64,000 nt of DNA, from contig CAIQQH010000012.1 in NCBI GenBank assembly GCA_903873915.1, positions 1 to 64,000 of the forward strand, written 5' to 3'. A program made the position numbers and the translations under genes. Below the pieces are notes generated by a model, which had not been told where the DNA came from, made no database searches, and worked only from the letters and a program-made list of their open reading frames with translations. Below are positions 24,779 to 33,779 of the stretch, in pieces (the first letter of the stretch is position 1; each line of letters opens with the position of its first letter). The DNA is from an uncultured Flavobacteriia bacterium (GTDB lineage: Bacteria > Bacteroidota > Bacteroidia > Flavobacteriales_D > Crocinitomicaceae).

Positions 24779-25732
24779 ATGAACAATCGTATTTGTCGAC
24801 TATTTAACATTGAATACCCACTGATCCAAGCAGGTATGATTTGGTGCTCTGGATGGGAATTGGCTTCCGCTGTTTCGAATGCAGGAGGCCTCGGAATCAT
24901 AGGGTCAGGCTCCATGTATCCTCAAATTTTAGAAGAACAAATTCTGAAATGCAAAGCGGCAACATCGAAGCCCTTTGGGGTGAATTTACCCATGCTTTAT
25001 CCCGACATTGACAAGCATATCGACACGATTATTCGCCATAAGGTTCCAATCGTCTTTACCTCTGCAGGGAATCCGAAGACTTGGACACAAAAATTAAAAA
25101 ACGAAGGGATAATTGTCGTGCATGTTGTTTCAAGCTTGAAATTTGCCTTAAAAGCCGAAGAAGCTGGTGTTGATGCGGTGGTCGCTGAAGGATTTGAAGC
25201 GGGCGGACATAACGGTCGTGATGAAACAACGACAATGTGCTTGATTCCCTTAGTCGCTAAGAGAATATCCATTCCTTTGATCGCTGCAGGTGGCATTGGC
25301 ACAGGACGAGGTATGCTCGCTGCACTGAATTTGGGTGCTGACGGGGTGCAAATCGGCAGTCGCTTTGTGGCTACACCCGAATCCAGTGCACATCAAAATT
25401 TCAAAGAAACAATTCTACATACAGGTGAAGGTCAAACTCAACTGACCTTGAAAGAATTAACTCCTGTTCGTCTCATCAAAAATGACTTTTATAAAAAAGT
25501 AGAAGCGGCCTATGAAAACGGTGCTACCACGGAGGAGTTAACCGAGCTTTTGGGTCGGGGACGCGCGAAGAAAGGCATGTTTGAAGGAGACCTCATTGAA
25601 GGAGAATTGGAAATTGGTCAAGTTTCCGGACTCATTGAGAAAATTATGCCTGCGGCAGATGTTGTACAGGAAATACTCATGGAATACCGCGCTGCCTTAA
25701 GCGACCAACACACTGAAAAATATACATTCTAA
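24779..25732 (+). CDS. Nitronate monooxygenase family flavoprotein (paralogue 2)
   Basis: A 317-residue FMN enzyme of the same family as the gene at 4281-5252. It starts NRICRLFNIEYPLIQAGMIWCSGWELASAVSNAGGLG, an opening more typical of the FabK-like branch. Also visible are VDAVVAEGFEAGGHNGRD, PLIAAGGIGTGRGMLAALNLGADGVQIGSRFVATPES. ATG 24779 fits the family N-terminus; the in-frame ATG at 24674 would add 35 foreign residues. Its stop overlaps the M16 start as TAATG, so the three genes that follow each other here are coupled. It might be an enoyl-ACP reductase-like enzyme; the reaction is uncertain. Confidence 0.88.
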   Translation: MNNRICRLFNIEYPLIQAGMIWCSGWELASAVSNAGGLGIIGSGSMYPQILEEQILKCKAATSKPFGVNLPMLYPDIDKHIDTIIRHKVPIVFTSAGNPKTWTQKLKNEGIIVVHVVSSLKFALKAEEAGVDAVVAEGFEAGGHNGRDETTTMCLIPLVAKRISIPLIAAGGIGTGRGMLAALNLGADGVQIGSRFVATPESSAHQNFKETILHTGEGQTQLTLKELTPVRLIKNDFYKKVEAAYENGATTEELTELLGRGRAKKGMFEGDLIEGELEIGQVSGLIEKIMPAADVVQEILMEYRAALSDQHTEKYTF

Positions 25733-26976
25733 TGATAAAATTCGAACGATTTACTCTTCCCAACGGACTCACAGTACTCTTCCACAAGGATGTCACAACA
25801 CCTCTTGCGGTGGTGAACACCTTGTACGATGTTGGGGCGCGCGATGAATCTGAGGAAAAAACAGGATTTGCCCACCTTTTTGAGCACTTGATGTTCGGTG
25901 GCTCAGTCAATATTCCCGACTTTGATGCACCACTTCAATTGTCTGGGGGCGAAAGCAATGCATTTACATCCAACGACATCACCAATTACTACAATGTACT
26001 TCCAGCGGTGAATATCGACACAGCGCTTTGGTTGGAAAGTGATCGAATGCTCTCTTTGGCCTTTACTCCAAAAAGTCTTGAAGTGCAGCGAAATGTCGTG
26101 ATCGAAGAGTTCAAACAACGCTATTTGAATCAACCTTATGGAGATGTATGGTTGGAGCTTCGCCCTTTGGCATTCCACACTCATCCCTATAAATGGTGTA
26201 CCATCGGGAAAGAAATATCACACATCGAAGAAGCGACGATGGAAGATGTTAAAGCCTTTTTTGGAGTGCATTATCACCCAGCAAATGCCATTCTTTGTAT
26301 CGCTGGGAATTTTGAGTTGGAGGAAATTCGCGACAAGGTAAGTAAGTGGTTTGGGGACATCCCGGAAAAATTGAAGCCAGCACGCATCCTTACTGCAGAG
26401 CCAGAACAAACAGAATTTAGAGAGAAAATTCTCGAACGAAATGTACCTACAGATGCCTTTTACTATGCCTTTAAAATGGCGGAACGACGCAGCGACGGCT
26501 ATTATATCGCCGATGTGCTTTCCGATTGTTTGGGGCGTGACAAGTCGTCTCGCTTGTACATTGCGCTGAAGAAAGAACAGAAATTAGTCTCTGAAATTGG
26601 CGCCTATATTTCTGGGGATTTGGACAATGGCTTGCTCATTATCTCGGGAAAACTGAATCCTGGCGTGACCTTCGACATGCTTGACAATGCTCTGTGGGAA
26701 GCGCTCGATGAATTGAAAAAAAGCCCAATGAAAGAAAGTGAATTGAATCGATTGATGATTAAAATTCGAACAGCCCGAGAATTCCAAGAACAAGGTTTAC
26801 TCAATCGCGCCATGAATTTGTGTTACTTCGAATTGCTGGGCGATGTCAATGGCATAAACGAAGAACACCTCATCTATCAAGCCATTCAACCCGAACATTT
26901 ACAAGAAACTGCTATACACCTATTTCGCAAAGAGAATTGCTCCTTGTTGAAAGTAAAATCGTTATCCAATGATTAA
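25732..26976 (+). CDS. M16 family zinc peptidase, catalytic subunit type
   Basis: A 414-residue insulinase/pitrilysin-family peptidase. HLFEH at residues 48-52 is the inverted zinc motif HxxEH, and the downstream EEFKQRYLNQPYGDVW supplies the distal glutamate. No signal peptide is visible. In Bacteroidota such genes often come as an active/inactive pair of half-enzymes, and the next gene is exactly that. Coupled to both neighbours (TAATG upstream, 8-bp overlap downstream). Confidence 0.92.
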   Translation: MIKFERFTLPNGLTVLFHKDVTTPLAVVNTLYDVGARDESEEKTGFAHLFEHLMFGGSVNIPDFDAPLQLSGGESNAFTSNDITNYYNVLPAVNIDTALWLESDRMLSLAFTPKSLEVQRNVVIEEFKQRYLNQPYGDVWLELRPLAFHTHPYKWCTIGKEISHIEEATMEDVKAFFGVHYHPANAILCIAGNFELEEIRDKVSKWFGDIPEKLKPARILTAEPEQTEFREKILERNVPTDAFYYAFKMAERRSDGYYIADVLSDCLGRDKSSRLYIALKKEQKLVSEIGAYISGDLDNGLLIISGKLNPGVTFDMLDNALWEALDELKKSPMKESELNRLMIKIRTAREFQEQGLLNRAMNLCYFELLGDVNGINEEHLIYQAIQPEHLQETAIHLFRKENCSLLKVKSLSND

Positions 26977-28225
26977 CAGAGCCATTGCACCCGAACTTCA
27001 AACAATAAAGCACATCGATTTTCTTAAACCTAAGATTTTTGACATCTCGCCAAATGTGCATTTGTATTGGAATGCCGACGTCCCCAACGATACCTCTCGG
27101 GTTGACTTGTACTTTGACGCAGGCACCATTCTCGGGACAATTGGCGTTGCCTCTTTTGTGAATGGACTTTTACTTTCAGGAACAAAAACCCATACGTCCA
27201 TTGAAATCAATGAATCAATTGACGCGCTTGGTGGATTTTTTGAATCGGGCGTGAGCAATGAAAACGCTGTGATTTCAGTCTATGCATTGAAAGAAAACAT
27301 GATGCCAGTGCTTCGAATCATTCGCGATGCAATTCATGGCGCAAGCTTCCCCGAACATGAGGTCGATGAGCTGTTGAATGACCGAAAACAAAAATTCTTG
27401 GTCAACATGGAAAAAGTGAGTTTCCTCGCTCAGCGTGCATTCCAACAGCGACTATTCAGTGAGTCAATCTATGGGAGAGTGAGTGATCTGAAAGATTTTG
27501 ATTCCATTTCTCGTTCAGAGATTGTTGCTTTTCACGATGAGTATTACCTCAACGGATTAAGTAAAATGGTTGTTGTTGGCGACTTAGGACAAGATGCTGT
27601 TGATCATATTATTGATCTATTCGGTGATTGGTCACATGCACATCAACCAACATTTGAAAAAAACATCCATAACCTTCGTGGTACAGCACATATCGTGAAA
27701 GACGATGCGGTGCAATCTGCGATTCGAGTGGGAAGAATGCTCTTCAACAAAACACACCCCGACTACCTCGATTTCAATATTTTAAACACGATTCTTGGGG
27801 ACTATTTTGGTAGCCGATTGATGTCCAACATCCGCGAGGACAAAGGCTACACCTATGGCATAGGCACGATGATGGCTGAATTGCATGCTTCCGGATACTT
27901 TTTAATTGCCACAGAGGTAGGAAAGGATGTGCGGGAGGCAACTTTAGCAGAGATTCAAAAAGAAATTGACATTCTTCAAAATGAATTGGTACCTGAAGAT
28001 GAGCTCGAATTGGTAAAAAATTATTTACTCGGCCAACTATTAAAAAGCGCCGACGGTCCTTATTCGATGACGGATTTATATTTGAGTGTTGAACCTTACA
28101 ATATGGACATGGATTTTTACAACAAGGCCATTGAATCGATCAACAACATTACTGCAGAGCGAATTCAAGAACTGGCAAAAAAATACCTCAACTGGGATGA
28201 TATGACAATCGTTTCAGCAGGATAG
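26969..28225 (+). CDS. M16 family partner subunit lacking the zinc motif
   Basis: A 418-residue M16-fold protein. The place of HxxEH is taken by SFVNGLLLSGTKTHTSIEIN, so it lacks the zinc site. The C-terminal half keeps the family's NILNTILGDYFGSRLMSNIREDKGYTYGIG segment, which contributes the R/Y substrate clamp. It therefore likely pairs with the preceding gene's product as a heterodimer, as in the processing peptidases and Sphingomonas Sph2681/2682-type pairs. That pairing is inference from family knowledge and the 8-bp gene overlap. Confidence 0.9.
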   Translation: MINRAIAPELQTIKHIDFLKPKIFDISPNVHLYWNADVPNDTSRVDLYFDAGTILGTIGVASFVNGLLLSGTKTHTSIEINESIDALGGFFESGVSNENAVISVYALKENMMPVLRIIRDAIHGASFPEHEVDELLNDRKQKFLVNMEKVSFLAQRAFQQRLFSESIYGRVSDLKDFDSISRSEIVAFHDEYYLNGLSKMVVVGDLGQDAVDHIIDLFGDWSHAHQPTFEKNIHNLRGTAHIVKDDAVQSAIRVGRMLFNKTHPDYLDFNILNTILGDYFGSRLMSNIREDKGYTYGIGTMMAELHASGYFLIATEVGKDVREATLAEIQKEIDILQNELVPEDELELVKNYLLGQLLKSADGPYSMTDLYLSVEPYNMDMDFYNKAIESINNITAERIQELAKKYLNWDDMTIVSAG

Positions 28226-28275
28226 CAACGACCTATGATTTTCTGCGTTTATACTATGTGATACGCTCTTGCGTT

Positions 28276-28283
28276 ATACTTTG
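28276..28283 (+). promoter_or_regulatory. Possible -7 element of the 1095-residue surface protein
   Basis: ATACTTTG ends four bases before the ATG at 28288. The TA is one base too close to TTTG for the standard motif. A near copy, GCGTTTATACTATGT, lies 25 bases upstream of GCGTTATACTTTGT, so the promoter region may be duplicated. Confidence 0.3.
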
Positions 28284-28287
28284 TCCC

Positions 28288-31200
28288 ATGCGAAAAATAC
28301 TCTTTTTATTGGCCTTTATGTTTGCGCTGACTCCAGCGTTGAGGGCTTCGCACGTGATGGGAGGAGAGATCACTTGGCAATGTCAGAATGGGAGCTATGT
28401 CTTCACATTGGTTTTTTACCGCGATTGCAACGGCGCGGAAATCAACATCATCAATGAAAGTTTGCGCGTTTGGAATCACCCAACGTTAACATCGATCTCA
28501 CTTCCTTTTGTTTCTAGGACGGACATTTCACCCACCTGCAATCCCGTAACGGGTTCCCCACAACCCTTAGACTGTGGTAACGGCATCTCCGGGGGCAATG
28601 GTGTTGGGGCCATTGAAAAAATTGTATACCGAAGTGCGCCAATCGCCATAAGTGGAGTTCCGCCAGCAGGAGGGTGGGTATTTACCTACGAGAATTTTTC
28701 GCGAAGTGCCAACATCACCAACATTACAAATCCATCCAATTACGGAATAACCTTGGCCGCAAAGATTTATGCCAGCCCGGGAATGGGCACCAACTGTGAT
28801 TCGTCTCCAATTTTCTTGCAAGAACCTTATTTTGTGGCCTGCGCGGGGACACCATTCCAGTACAACATGAATGCGGTCGATCCTGATTTAGATTCACTCG
28901 CCATTGGCTTTGGCATTCCTTACAACAACTTTCCCACAGGCATTTATCAGCCTCCAACGAATCCAATACCCATTCCATTTGACCCGAGTTTTTCTTATAC
29001 CTCACCTACACCTGGAACTTCTCTCAATGCGCTTAATGTTCCAGCGAGCATAAATCCATCGAATGGACAGCTCAATTTTACGTCATTGAATATCGGCAAT
29101 TATGTTGTGAAAGTTTTGGTGAAATCTTACCGCAACGGACTATTGATCGGCGAAGTAGAGCGCGAAATGCAAATTGTGGTGACGGCATGCATGGACAACA
29201 ATACGCCTCCAGTGATCAACGCGCCTTTTGCTGGAGGACTGTTTGAAACGACAGTAAACGCTGGTGGACTTGTCACATTCACCTTGAATTCAGTTGATCC
29301 AGAATTGCTGCAAGATGGAAGTCCGCAGCACAACTTATTGACCGCATCAGGTGCCATGTTCGGAACGAATTTCACCTCAACAACGGGATGTGGAACGGTG
29401 CCTTGTGCCACATTAAATACAGCACCAATCATTTCGGGAGTTCAAGGATCTACGGTCAATTTCAGCTGGCAAACATCCTGTGACCATCTTGTGGGCGCAG
29501 ATGGCAATGCTTTAGATCTCGTTCCTTATTATTTTGTTTTTAAAGTGCAGGATGACTTTTGTCAAGTACCCAAGGTGCGCTATGCTACCGTGACGATTAA
29601 TGTGGTCAATGAAGGCGTCATTCAAGCTCCGAGCATACAGTGCATTCAATCAGATGTGAACGAAAATGTGACGATTCAATGGAGCCCGGTTGTAGATCCA
29701 ACGGGAAGCTTTGTCGCCTATCAAGTTCATTCTGTTCAAGGTGGACTCCTCGCTACGATCAACTCGATCGCTACCACCAGCTGGACAGATCCTGCAGTGA
29801 CGCAAGCCAATGACTATTTTATTTCAGTTATGTCAGGATGCAATGGCAATGCACTACGAAATAGCGATACCGTATCCAACATCTTCTTGAATTTGGTGAA
29901 TCCGTCGAATGGTACAGCGGTTCTCCAATGGAACGATCCAGTATCTGTAGCTTGGCCTTCCATGGATGACCAGTACTACATTTACCGTGAATACCCAACA
30001 GGCACTTGGACCTTGATTGATAGCGTAAATTATGGGGTGAATGCCTTCATCGATACGATTGATATTTGTCAGGCATACTTGAGTTACCAGGTCGTGCTAA
30101 ACAATACGCCGTGTGACTTCACGTCCAACATTCAAGGTGATGACTTAGAGGACATGTTGACCCCTGATATCCCTGTGATTTCATTAGTAAGCGTTGATAC
30201 GGCGACCAATCAGATGCAAATCAATTGGAATCAAAATGGTCAGTCTGACACCTATGGGTACGTGATTTACACCTTCGACGCCAACGGTTTCCTTTTTGAA
30301 CTAGATACCGTTTGGGGAATCGGCAGCACGAACTATTCGTATCCAGCAGATTTAAGTAATGGTCCACTCTCCTATTCGGTTGCGGCATTCGATTCGTGCT
30401 ATACGCCTGCCATTCCACCAACCTTCCAAACATCCGCAAAGGCAGATGTTCATACAAGTGTTTTCTTGACACATGAATTGTTGATTTGCAGCAGCGAAGT
30501 AAAACTCAATTGGACACCTTATGTCGGTTGGGGAGCTATTGATCATTATGAAGTTTGGGGAAGCATGCAAAATGGTCCTTGGACACAATATGGAACAAGC
30601 GTCAACACGACACTTACCCTATCGGTAGTTGATTTAATGGATTACTGTTTCTTTGTCAAGGCCGTTTCTAATCTTGGGGTAGAGTCATTTTCAAACAAAC
30701 ATTGCTTGACCATCCTCGCGCCGACCCTTCCTGGGAATCATTATTTTAAAGTGGCCACCGTCAACGGCAGTCAAGTCGAACTGCGTCATTTGACAGACAA
30801 TTCAGGTGGGGTGACCGCTATTTCTTTTGAGCGAATGGATGATTCGGGTGCTTTTGTTCAGGTGGCGCAAATTCCTGTGTCCACAAATCTGATTTCCTAC
30901 ACCGATGCGGATGTGGACGTGAATGAATTCAGCTACACCTATCGCGCACGCATCATTGACAGTTGCGGACGACCTGGCGGGATTTCGAATGAGGCTCAGA
31001 CAATTCTCTTACGCAGTGAAAAAGACGATGTCCGGCTCTTGTGCTACTTGCAATGGAATCCCTATCAAGACTGGAATGGCCCAGTTTTAGGATATCGATT
31101 GTACCGCGGGATAGACGGCGTTTTCAGTGCAACACCTCTTGCTTTTCTGCCACACGATGTATTGACCTATTTAGATGATTTGAACGATATCACGTTTACA

Positions 31201-31575
31201 GGAAAAGTATGTTATTACTTGGAGGCAATTGAAGGTTCTAACGTTTACAATGACTCAGAAATCAGTAAGTCGAATGAAACATGTCAGGTTTTCGAACCCA
31301 TCATCTATGTTCCAAATGCATTCATCGTTTCAGGAATAAACAATACATTCTTCCCTGTCATCAGCAATTTTGACCCAACAGAATACCATTTTACCATTCT
31401 CGATCGTTGGGGACAAACCGTGTTTCGATCAAACACACCAGGCGAGGTGTGGGATGGCACTATTCAGGGTACAGGAAAAGCAGCTGAAACCGCCACTTAT
31501 GTCTATATGGTTGAACTGCGTGATGGAAATGGCACTGAAATCATTAAGCGCGGACATGTGAGTCTGCTGAGATAA
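28288..31575 (+). CDS. Large T9SS type B surface protein with fibronectin/Ig-like domains
   Basis: A 1095-residue protein. ATG 28288 opens a signal peptide ending PALRA, directly followed by SHVMGGEITWQC, the N-terminal motif of a widespread Bacteroidota surface family. Its middle holds many beta-sandwich units (for example PSIQCIQSDVNENVTIQWSPV and SSEVKLNWTPYVGW), which are fibronectin type III-like. The last 90 residues are a gliding-motility-associated C-terminal domain (IYVPNAFIVSGINNTFFPV, ILDRWGQTVFRS, GKAAETATYVYMVELRD), a type B sorting signal. Adhesion or matrix function is inferred. Confidence 0.88.
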   Translation: MRKILFLLAFMFALTPALRASHVMGGEITWQCQNGSYVFTLVFYRDCNGAEINIINESLRVWNHPTLTSISLPFVSRTDISPTCNPVTGSPQPLDCGNGISGGNGVGAIEKIVYRSAPIAISGVPPAGGWVFTYENFSRSANITNITNPSNYGITLAAKIYASPGMGTNCDSSPIFLQEPYFVACAGTPFQYNMNAVDPDLDSLAIGFGIPYNNFPTGIYQPPTNPIPIPFDPSFSYTSPTPGTSLNALNVPASINPSNGQLNFTSLNIGNYVVKVLVKSYRNGLLIGEVEREMQIVVTACMDNNTPPVINAPFAGGLFETTVNAGGLVTFTLNSVDPELLQDGSPQHNLLTASGAMFGTNFTSTTGCGTVPCATLNTAPIISGVQGSTVNFSWQTSCDHLVGADGNALDLVPYYFVFKVQDDFCQVPKVRYATVTINVVNEGVIQAPSIQCIQSDVNENVTIQWSPVVDPTGSFVAYQVHSVQGGLLATINSIATTSWTDPAVTQANDYFISVMSGCNGNALRNSDTVSNIFLNLVNPSNGTAVLQWNDPVSVAWPSMDDQYYIYREYPTGTWTLIDSVNYGVNAFIDTIDICQAYLSYQVVLNNTPCDFTSNIQGDDLEDMLTPDIPVISLVSVDTATNQMQINWNQNGQSDTYGYVIYTFDANGFLFELDTVWGIGSTNYSYPADLSNGPLSYSVAAFDSCYTPAIPPTFQTSAKADVHTSVFLTHELLICSSEVKLNWTPYVGWGAIDHYEVWGSMQNGPWTQYGTSVNTTLTLSVVDLMDYCFFVKAVSNLGVESFSNKHCLTILAPTLPGNHYFKVATVNGSQVELRHLTDNSGGVTAISFERMDDSGAFVQVAQIPVSTNLISYTDADVDVNEFSYTYRARIIDSCGRPGGISNEAQTILLRSEKDDVRLLCYLQWNPYQDWNGPVLGYRLYRGIDGVFSATPLAFLPHDVLTYLDDLNDITFTGKVCYYLEAIEGSNVYNDSEISKSNETCQVFEPIIYVPNAFIVSGINNTFFPVISNFDPTEYHFTILDRWGQTVFRSNTPGEVWDGTIQGTGKAAETATYVYMVELRDGNGTEIIKRGHVSLLR

Positions 31576-31578
31576 AAC

Positions 31579-32550
31579 ATGAAACGCATTCTCCTCATAC
31601 AAACCGCATTCTTGGGTGATGTCATTTTAGCAACACCTGTCATCGCTGAGCTGAAACGCCTTTTTCCCACAACTGAGATTTCCATTTTGGTGAAGAAAGG
31701 GAATGAATCCTTACTTGAAAACAATCCACACATTGAGGAGGTATTCACCTTCGAAAAATCAAAAGGTAAATACAAAGAAATACTCCGCTTGGTGAGAACT
31801 TTTCGAAAGCTTCAATTCGACCTCGCCATCAACCTGCATCGCTTTGGAAGTTCAGGATTGATCACCATGCTATCGGGAGCAAAGAAGACCATTGGTTTTG
31901 CCAAAAATCCTTTTTCATTCGCCTTTTCCAAACGCTTACCGCATGCGATTGGTGATGGCACACATGAAGTTGCCCGCAATCTTTCCCTGATCAAAGAATT
32001 TGGTGCGGTAGACCTCCGTCGTCCCGAACTTTACCCGAGTCAAGCAAACAAGGAAAGGATAAATCCGTATGCTCAAGGACAATTCTTTTGTTTTGCGCCA
32101 GCAAGTGTGTGGTTTACAAAACAACTTCCTATCGAAAAATGGATTGAACTTGCGGTGAAAAAATCGGCAGAAGGAAAGGTTTATTTATTGGGGGGAAAAC
32201 AAGACCACGACTTTTGCGAACAAATTCGTTCTGCTATTCCAAACACTCAAATCATCAACCTATGCGGTGCACTGAATCTCTTGGAATCCGCTGCGTTGAT
32301 GTCATCAGCCACAAGAAATTACGTGAATGACTCAGGTCCTTTGCATATGGCTTCGGCCATGAATGCCCCAGTTACTGCATTTTTCTGTTCGACCATTCCT
32401 GAGTTTGGTTTCGGCCCTTTATCGGATGACTCAACCATTCTTCAAGTGGAAGAAAAAATCTCTTGTCGACCTTGTGGTCTGCATGGTCATGCTAGCTGTC
32501 CAAAAGATGATTTTCAATGTGGATTGGCTATAGATTTAAGTCACGAATAA
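31579..32550 (+). CDS. Glycosyltransferase family 9 (heptosyltransferase-like)
   Basis: A 323-residue GT9 enzyme. It opens MKRILLIQTAFLGDVILATPVIAELKRLFP, the WaaC/WaaF-type N-terminus, with catalytic Asp near residue 14. The sugar-nucleotide part has FAPASVWFTKQLPIEKW, YLLGGKQD, and VNDSGPLHMASAMNAPVTAFF. GT9 enzymes add heptose or another sugar to the lipopolysaccharide core at the inner membrane. It begins four bases after the preceding stop codon, so it is probably co-transcribed with the surface protein. Confidence 0.92.
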   Translation: MKRILLIQTAFLGDVILATPVIAELKRLFPTTEISILVKKGNESLLENNPHIEEVFTFEKSKGKYKEILRLVRTFRKLQFDLAINLHRFGSSGLITMLSGAKKTIGFAKNPFSFAFSKRLPHAIGDGTHEVARNLSLIKEFGAVDLRRPELYPSQANKERINPYAQGQFFCFAPASVWFTKQLPIEKWIELAVKKSAEGKVYLLGGKQDHDFCEQIRSAIPNTQIINLCGALNLLESAALMSSATRNYVNDSGPLHMASAMNAPVTAFFCSTIPEFGFGPLSDDSTILQVEEKISCRPCGLHGHASCPKDDFQCGLAIDLSHE

Positions 32551-32594
32551 TAAATCCTTTTAGTTTTCGTTTTTGAGGACTTAAAACGCCAATC

Positions 32595-33278
32595 ATGAAA
32601 ACAACTCTTCTTTTTCTTTCATTTGTCACTAGTATCATTCTCGCATCTTGTGTTTCACAACGAAGTGCCTCCTACGCTTATGAAGGCAGCCCTGCGGGAG
32701 GGGTTTACCTTGAACAAAAAAATGATTTGTTCGAACAAGGAGTAAGATCAGAAAGCAACAAGAAGGTCATTTTTTCAAGCAGCATATATTTAACCGTTGA
32801 ACATCCAGATACGGCCATCGTGCGTTTAACGAACATTGCACAAAAACACAAAGGATATGTTCAAGAGTCAGGCACCACGAAATGTGTGATTCGCATTCCA
32901 AATGACTCGAGAACAGCAGCCGCAGGTGAAATTGAAGCCTGTGGAAAGGTTACCTATAAAAACACGACTGGTGAAGATGTAACAGATCAATACGCTGACT
33001 TTGCCATTCGTCTGGACAATGCAAAAAAAGCAAGGATGCGCTATTTGGAATTGCTCGAAAAAGCGCAAACTGTTGCTGAAGCTCTGCTCGTTGAAAAGGA
33101 ATTGGAGCGCTTGAATGAAACTATCGATCTATTGGAAGGAAAGATGAACCGCATCGATCACTTATCAACCTACTCAACGATTACGATTTTTCTAAAAGAA
33201 AAGAAAAAACCGGGAATCATTGGTTATATCGGAATCGGCATCTACCATTCCGTAAAATGGTTATTTGTCAGAAACTAA
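32595..33278 (+). CDS. DUF4349 lipoprotein
   Basis: A 227-residue lipoprotein (lipobox ILASCVS, Cys at about 19). The DUF4349 core is KKVIFSSSIYLTVEHPDTAIVRLTNIAQKHKGYVQES, followed by a predicted coiled coil (residues about 140-190, LLEKAQTVAEALLVEKELERLNETIDLLEGKM). Unlike many DUF4349 members the C-terminus has only one short hydrophobic stretch (GIIGYIGIGIYHSVKWLF). The function is unknown. The 3' end faces the GNAT gene across six bases. Confidence 0.8.
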   Translation: MKTTLLFLSFVTSIILASCVSQRSASYAYEGSPAGGVYLEQKNDLFEQGVRSESNKKVIFSSSIYLTVEHPDTAIVRLTNIAQKHKGYVQESGTTKCVIRIPNDSRTAAAGEIEACGKVTYKNTTGEDVTDQYADFAIRLDNAKKARMRYLELLEKAQTVAEALLVEKELERLNETIDLLEGKMNRIDHLSTYSTITIFLKEKKKPGIIGYIGIGIYHSVKWLFVRN

Positions 33279-33284
33279 TCGAGT

Positions 33285-33779
33285 TTAAATCGGCAACTCC
33301 ATCACATAATCTTCCATAAGGTATCCATGTCCGATGTCGATGTCCTCTTCTTTGGCAATGTAAAATCCAATAGATTCATAAAACTGTACGGCTTTATTGA
33401 AGCGATTGACATTCAGAGTTAGGGTAGAAATCCCATTGGATTTGGCCACTGATACAGCATGTTCGATCAACAATTTACCATATCCTTTTCCTTGTTGAGA
33501 TGGCAAGATATATAGTTTATGAATTTTTAGTTTGTCGCCGGACGGATGAAATGCTTGAATGCCCAAAAATCCAATCTTCCCTAATTCATTTTCCAGCAAG
33601 AAGAACTGATGTCCGCTTTCTAGTTGCGACGCGAGTGTCTGTGGATTGTACATCCATTCCAACATAAAATGAAGTTGCTCCGGTTTTAGGATGTTGCGAA
33701 AGGTGTCAGGCCAAATCAGATGTGCCAATTTCGTGACTTCTTCGACCTCCGAAGCATCGATTCGACGGACGGTGTCCAT
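33285..33779 (-). CDS. GNAT family N-acetyltransferase
   Basis: A 164-residue acetyltransferase. KIHKLYILPSQQGKGYGKLLIEHAV is the acetyl-CoA-binding motif and LNVNRFNKAVQFYESIGF the motif B region. ATG 33779 is chosen because the subtilase stop codon overlaps it as TAATG, which implies coupled translation; an in-frame GTG/ATG upstream would lie inside the subtilase gene. The acceptor is unknown. Confidence 0.88.
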   Translation of the reverse strand: MDTVRRIDASEVEEVTKLAHLIWPDTFRNILKPEQLHFMLEWMYNPQTLASQLESGHQFFLLENELGKIGFLGIQAFHPSGDKLKIHKLYILPSQQGKGYGKLLIEHAVSVAKSNGISTLTLNVNRFNKAVQFYESIGFYIAKEEDIDIGHGYLMEDYVMELPI

